A stretch of DNA of 15,985 bases from Betaproteobacteria bacterium (GTDB taxonomy: Bacteria > Pseudomonadota > Gammaproteobacteria > Burkholderiales > SG8-41): the NCBI GenBank assembly GCA_029883965.1, contig JAOUIN010000027.1, positions 1 through 15,985 on the forward strand, in the 5' to 3' direction. Position 1 is the first letter of the stretch. Each line of letters starts with the position of its first letter. Position numbers and translations under genes: made by a program. Shown here in pieces: positions 15,382 to 15,985 of the stretch. The notes beneath the pieces are model-generated. The model did not search any database, was not told the origin of the DNA, and was given only the letters and a program-made list of their open reading frames with translations.

Positions 15382-15985
15382 ATGTCGACTGATTTCGGCT
15401 CTGTCACCCTCACCGGCGGCCACTTCCAGTGGGACGATCCGCTGCTGCTCGAAGCACAGCTGACTGACGAAGAACGCCTGATCCGCGACACCGCGCGCCA
15501 GTACGCGCAGGAACAGCTCGCGCCGCGCATTCGCGACTGGAACCGCAACGAGACATTTGATCGCACGGTGATGCGTGAAATGGGTGAGCTCGGATTTCTC
15601 GGCGCACCTTTGCAGGGCTATGGCTGTGCCGGCATCGGTTATGTCGCCTATGGCCTGATCATGCGTGAACTCGAGCGCGTCGACACGGCCTTCCGCTCGG
15701 CCTGCGGCGTACAAAGCGGGCTGGCGATGACGCCGATCTATGCCTACGGCACCGAGGAACAGCGCAGGAAATACCTGCCGAAGATGGTCACCGGCGAACT
15801 GCTGGGCTGTTTCGGCCTGACTGAACCCGATCACGGCTCTGACCCGGGCAGCATGCTGACGCGCGCGCGCACCGTAGACGGCGGTTATCGTTTGAACGGC
15901 ACCAAGCTGTGGATCACCCATGCGCCGATTGCCGACATCATGATCGTCTGGGCCAAGGACGATGGCGGCGTGATACGCGGTTTCA
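15382..15985 (+). CDS. gcdH: Glutaryl-CoA dehydrogenase-like acyl-CoA dehydrogenase (3' end beyond window)
   Basis: FAD-dependent acyl-CoA dehydrogenase, 201 residues visible out of roughly 390-400. The N-terminus matches GcdH closely: FQWDDPLLLEAQLTDEERLI, then NRNETFDRTVMREMGELGFLG, the GcdH-typical GYGCAGIGYVAYGL (79-92), RELERVDTAFRSACGVQSGL (95-114) and GLTEPDHGSDPGSM (145-158). GcdH converts glutaryl-CoA to crotonyl-CoA and CO2 in lysine and aromatic degradation, using electron-transfer flavoprotein. Where many relatives have WITNSP, this one has WITHAP (177-182), a change near the flavin. The catalytic glutamate is beyond the edge, so the assignment rests on the N-terminal half. The ATG at 15382 has GGA ten bases upstream; a GTG at 15352 has no ribosome site. 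It follows the hydrolase by 16 bp. Confidence 0.88.
   Translation, partial: MSTDFGSVTLTGGHFQWDDPLLLEAQLTDEERLIRDTARQYAQEQLAPRIRDWNRNETFDRTVMREMGELGFLGAPLQGYGCAGIGYVAYGLIMRELERVDTAFRSACGVQSGLAMTPIYAYGTEEQRRKYLPKMVTGELLGCFGLTEPDHGSDPGSMLTRARTVDGGYRLNGTKLWITHAPIADIMIVWAKDDGGVIRGF

Noticed and set aside
1..15985. Mobile elements, CRISPR, tRNA, rRNA, toxin-antitoxin or phage-defence genes
   Set aside because: I looked for long terminal or direct repeats, transposase-like or integrase-like proteins, regularly spaced repeats and RNA-like folds and found none. All large reading frames are accounted for by metabolic and transport genes.

Overview
The window is GC-rich, densely coded chromosomal DNA. 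Its gene content and codon use fit a betaproteobacterium of the Burkholderiales type: an orphan Bug/TctC receptor, TRAP genes, an FCD-type GntR regulator and a GcdH-like acyl-CoA dehydrogenase. This placement is inferred from style, not from a marker gene. I see no rRNA, tRNA, insertion sequence, integrase, CRISPR array or phage gene. It reads as an ordinary but unusually transporter-rich catabolic locus, and I do not see evidence of a wholly new kind of system.

The layout is divergent around an AT-rich intergenic region at about 8358-8555. Leftward (minus strand) come an FCD-type GntR regulator (8357-7656), a two-domain FAD plus Fe-S D-2-hydroxyacid dehydrogenase of the YdiJ type (7659-4759, joined to the regulator by an ATGA overlap), a fused two-domain ABC transporter ATPase (4653-2584), its family-5 substrate-binding protein (2556-985) and a DppB-type permease that runs off the left edge (873-1). 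Rightward (plus strand) come a serine-glyoxylate-type aminotransferase (8556-9758), an orphan Bug receptor (9864-10826), a complete TRAP transporter (binding protein 10953-11924, small subunit 12000-12515, large subunit 12556-13836), a crotonase-family protein (13840-14628), an exported alpha/beta hydrolase (14628-15365) and a glutaryl-CoA-dehydrogenase-like gene cut by the right edge (15382-15985).

The most informative regulatory signal is in the divergent region. Two inverted copies of an 11-bp word (TTTTGTATGCA at 8369-8379, TGCATACAAAA at 8476-8486) each sit just downstream of a possible -10 box, one facing each way. This suggests that the GntR protein represses itself and controls both arms.

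Taken together, the locus looks like uptake and oxidation of small organic acids, with a peptide-type ABC importer, a TRAP importer and a Bug receptor. A hydroxyacid dehydrogenase and a glyoxylate/2-oxoacid aminotransferase flank the regulator, and acyl-CoA steps lie at the right end. The true substrate cannot be read from sequence alone. Other points for a second look are the crotonase that lacks one of the two canonical catalytic glutamates and the strong hairpins that follow both binding-protein genes.
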